Below, in pieces: positions 7,047-8,175 of a stretch of DNA of 8,175 nt. The DNA is from Spirochaetaceae bacterium. Lineage in GTDB: Bacteria > Spirochaetota > Spirochaetia > Treponematales > Breznakiellaceae. The stretch spans positions 1 through 8,175 of the forward strand of contig JAISCO010000348.1 of assembly GCA_031265535.1 (NCBI GenBank), read 5' to 3'. Each line of letters starts with the position of its first letter. The first letter of the stretch is position 1. The notes under the pieces are model-generated. The model was not told the origin of the DNA. It saw only the letters and a program-made list of their open reading frames with translations, and did no database searches. Both the position numbers and the translations under genes were made by a program.

Positions 7047-7629
7047 CCCGGCTTACTCCTTCTCCCATTTTATGATAACACGTTACAACCTTTCCGGCAA
7101 TCCTGATTTCGTCTAACTCCGGGCCGGAGAAGCGGCGGGGTTCGTAGGCTGGGTTTGCGCTGTAGAATACTATGGTCTGGCTGGCTATGTCCCGGTTTAC
7201 CCGCTTTACCACCAGGGTATTCCTATGGATACTGCGAAAATACCGTTTTCTTCGGTTAGGCCGGGGTGGAAGATGGTTATATCCCCATCGTAGATGTGGG
7301 CTTCTACCATGCTGTCCCCGGCCACATGGACGGCCAACAGGCGATCCGGGTTATGGGGAGGCTATGAGGGAGTGGGGTATCTGGAAAATCCGCCTTCCGG
7401 CATAGCCCTCCGCCTCTCTGCCGTGGGCTGCGGCGGCTTCCTGCTCCAATAGCTCTATTTCCACCATATCGCTTTTAAGACCGGACGGCCCCTTCCCGGT
7501 GAGAAACCAGTACAGATTGACCTTGTAGGTATCGACAAGGCGAGTAAGGAGGTTCTGGTCGGGATTGGCGTTAAGGGCGTAAATTCGCTGTCCTCGCAGC
7601 GCATACGGCGGGATAAATCCCGCCTCCAT
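6961..7629 (-). pseudogene. Decayed S24-family (LexA/CI-like) transcriptional repressor, two compensating frameshifts
   Basis: Three blocks rebuild one repressor. Block 1 (7629-7354) has NLLTRLVDTYKVNLYWFLTG, a linker, and YAGRRIFQIPH with an Ala-Gly that fits the self-cleavage site. Block 2, in another frame (about 7350-7226), has HVAGDSMVEAHIYDGD with the serine nucleophile and ends IFAVSIG. Block 3, back in the first frame (about 7223-6961), has NTLVVKRV with the lysine base, then the tail YSANPAYEPRRFSG...CYHKM. The shifts lie near the GGGG at 7355-7358 (one base too many) and near 7218-7226 (one too few). The N-terminal helix-turn-helix is missing: upstream, in frame, lie only MKNAPRSGANKFAASG and a stop (7630-7632). 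It runs on past the usual tail into the zinc-ribbon gene. Sequencing error could explain either shift, but not the lost N-terminus. Confidence 0.75.
7072..7164 (+). repeat. Diverged direct repeat, right copy (S24 tail)
   Basis: Partner of 5645-5737, with 78 of 93 positions identical. It codes for the last third of the catalytic domain of the decayed repressor. Confidence 0.85.
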
Positions 7630-7650
7630 TTATCCGCTGGCGGCGAATTT
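7581..7650. repeat. Nested palindromes with alternative hairpins at the repressor 5' end
   Basis: The outer arms AAATTCGC (7581-7588) and GCGAATTT (7643-7650) are perfect. Inside is an 18-bp palindrome, ggcgggat-aa-atcccgcc (7607-7624). GGATAAAT (7611-7618) also pairs perfectly with ATTTATCC (7628-7635), so two central hairpins exclude each other. The structure covers the place where a normal repressor gene would encode its DNA-binding helices. Confidence 0.65.
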
Positions 7651-7868
7651 GTTTGCGCCGGAACGTGGCGCATTTTTCATCTACGCCCTGTGGGCGCTTC
7701 CGGTGGGGGGCGCACTGGCTCACCTAAAGGTTCGCCACCTTTTCTTTTAGTGGGGAGTTTTCTGTGCGCCACGCTGTGCCGCATTATCGTGTAAACACGG
7801 CTTAACGCCGTGCGTCCGTTGAGCGTCCCCCGTGCGCCCCTGTAGGGATTGTCAATAATGGCATAGAT
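7651..7868. other. GC-rich, hairpin-rich non-coding segment, possible dispersed repeat
   Basis: No supported gene. Hairpins seen: CGCCC-tgt-GGGCG (7684-7696), CGTGT-aa-ACACG (7788-7799) and CACGGC-ttaac-GCCGTG (7796-7812); the last two overlap. Composition is clearly more GC-rich than the operator-like stretch to its right. It has the look of an intergenic repeat element, but only one copy is visible here. Confidence 0.35.
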
Positions 7869-7912
7869 AAGCCTGTTTCCGTGATATCATGTATGCGGGA
7901 ATGGGCTTTTTT
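7869..7912 (+). terminator. Weak intrinsic-terminator-like hairpin
   Basis: AAGCC (7869-7873) pairs with GGCTT (7904-7908), with an inner TTCC/GGAA pairing (7877-7880 with 7898-7901), and is followed by a six-T run (7907-7912). The loop is long (17 nt) and no plus-strand gene precedes it, so function is uncertain. Confidence 0.3.
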
Positions 7913-7925
7913 ATGCTCTGTGATT

Positions 7926-7952
7926 ACGGTTTTCTTGCGAAAAAACCGTTTT
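7926..7952. repeat. 8-bp perfect hairpin with T-run
   Basis: ACGGTTTT (7926-7933) pairs with AAAACCGT (7942-7949) around cttgcgaa; TTTT follows at 7949-7952. The stem is AT-rich, so it is only a weak terminator candidate. It abuts the TTGACA of the rightward promoter candidate. Confidence 0.4.
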
Positions 7953-7980
7953 GACAAGATAAAAATTTTGAAGTGATAAA
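7951..7980 (+). promoter_or_regulatory. Candidate rightward promoter with consensus -35
   Basis: A perfect TTGACA at 7951-7956 is followed after 18 bp by GATAAA (7975-7980, four of six matches to TATAAT). It would transcribe toward the right edge, away from the decayed repressor, as expected of a divergent regulated promoter. Its -35 contains one of the TGACA motifs. The target gene would lie outside the window. Confidence 0.35.
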
Positions 7981-7993
7981 TTATGGCAACTTT

Positions 7994-8017
7994 CAAGGGA
8001 GGCGCGCTCCCCCCTTG
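7994..8017. repeat. GC-rich hairpin downstream of the candidate promoter
   Basis: GGGAG (7997-8001) pairs with CTCCC (8007-8011) around gcgcg; the outer CAA/TTG pairs (7994-7996, 8015-8017) flank a three-C bulge. It would lie in the early leader of a rightward transcript. Confidence 0.35.
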
Positions 8018-8028
8018 TTCCGAAAAAA

Positions 8029-8089
8029 TGACAGGCCAGCTTGTCATGGATGACAAAAAATCGGGCCGAAAAAGGCGGTTTTTTGTCAT
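8029..8089. promoter_or_regulatory. Operator-like cluster of TGACA inverted repeats
   Basis: TTGTCAT-gg-ATGACAA (8041-8056) is a perfect palindrome. ATGACAAAAAA (8050-8060) and TTTTTTGTCAT (8079-8089) form a perfect 11-bp inverted repeat sharing one half-site. A further TGACA lies at 8029. Two more direct copies occur at 8159 and 8168, with another at 7952. Dyad half-sites near an S24 repressor fit an operator region. The 11-bp arms could also form a weak bidirectional terminator. Confidence 0.5.
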
Positions 8090-8175
8090 TATCAGGAATA
8101 CGCTTATCTGCTCTTTTCTACTCCCTATATATTATTATTTATGTTTTTTTTAAGTTTATGACAAAAATGACAAAA
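8090..8175. other. AT-rich edge segment with two direct ATGACAAAA copies
   Basis: Low-complexity AT sequence from 8120 to 8158, then ATGACAAAA twice (from 8158 and from 8167). On the minus strand these read TTGTCA, five of six matches to a -35. The ATG codons could also begin a rightward gene (MTKMTK), but the window ends and there is no clear ribosome site. Confidence 0.3.

Noticed and set aside
7455..7673. A 72-codon minus frame overlapping the repressor start
   Set aside because: It is a shadow frame: the other frame here carries the recognisable repressor segment ending YWFLTG.
7802..8089. A 95-codon minus-strand open frame through the operator region
   Set aside because: It overlaps the TGACA inverted repeats and terminator-like hairpins, lacks a ribosome site, and its translation looks like non-coding sequence ending in the GC-rich hairpin block.
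1..8175. CRISPR arrays, tRNA or rRNA genes
   Set aside because: No regularly spaced repeats and no recognisable tRNA arms or rRNA segments were seen on either strand.

Overview
This 8.2 kb window looks like a bacterial accessory island. The organism is probably a spirochaete of the Treponema type. I base that on recall of similar S24-regulator tails and of long poly-G phase-variation tracts in treponemes, so it is an inference rather than a proof. Every convincing gene lies on the minus strand, so transcription runs from high to low coordinates. Base composition is uneven by eye: about 50% GC or more from 5.6 to 7.9 kb, intermediate in the methyltransferase gene, and very AT-rich in the last gene (29-2197). 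This suggests the parts have different histories.

Layout in transcription order. (1) 7651-8175 has no convincing gene. It holds an AT-rich, operator-like segment with seven TGACA motifs and a GC-rich, hairpin-rich segment. (2) 6961-7629 is a decayed S24-family (LexA/CI-like) repressor. It is split by two opposite frameshifts, and its N-terminal helix-turn-helix is unrecognisable. (3) 6138-7046 encodes an intact 302-residue protein with four DUF723-like zinc-ribbon repeats. (4) 5636-5737 is a second, diverged copy of the S24 tail with no body, preceded by about 400 bp without a clear gene. (5) An extended -10 promoter overlaps the stop codon of that tail and appears to drive a three-gene operon: a 54-residue basic protein (5442-5606), a helicase-less type ISP-like restriction-modification enzyme (start 5407), and a GHKL ATPase fused to a PD-(D/E)XK-like nuclease domain (29-2197).

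The main discovery is in the restriction-modification gene. A run of 15 G (15 C in the coding strand) at 2542-2556 sits just before the segment coding for the C-terminal specificity domain. As sequenced, the reading frame leaves the true frame at this tract and ends 27 codons later at 2459. The missing 95 codons are present and fully open in the frame that 14 or 17 C would give, ending at 2254. They encode the hallmark type ISP tail (IGGYQP, KWLKDRK). This is the signature of an ON/OFF phase-variable DNA methyltransferase/nuclease, here read in an OFF register.

Working model (inference): the island is a switchable defence operon. Tract slippage decides whether the modification enzyme has its DNA-recognition domain, and it may alter by polarity how much of the downstream GHKL-nuclease is made. 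The upstream region looks like a graveyard of S24-regulated cargo modules, with the same regulator tail left in front of two unrelated genes.
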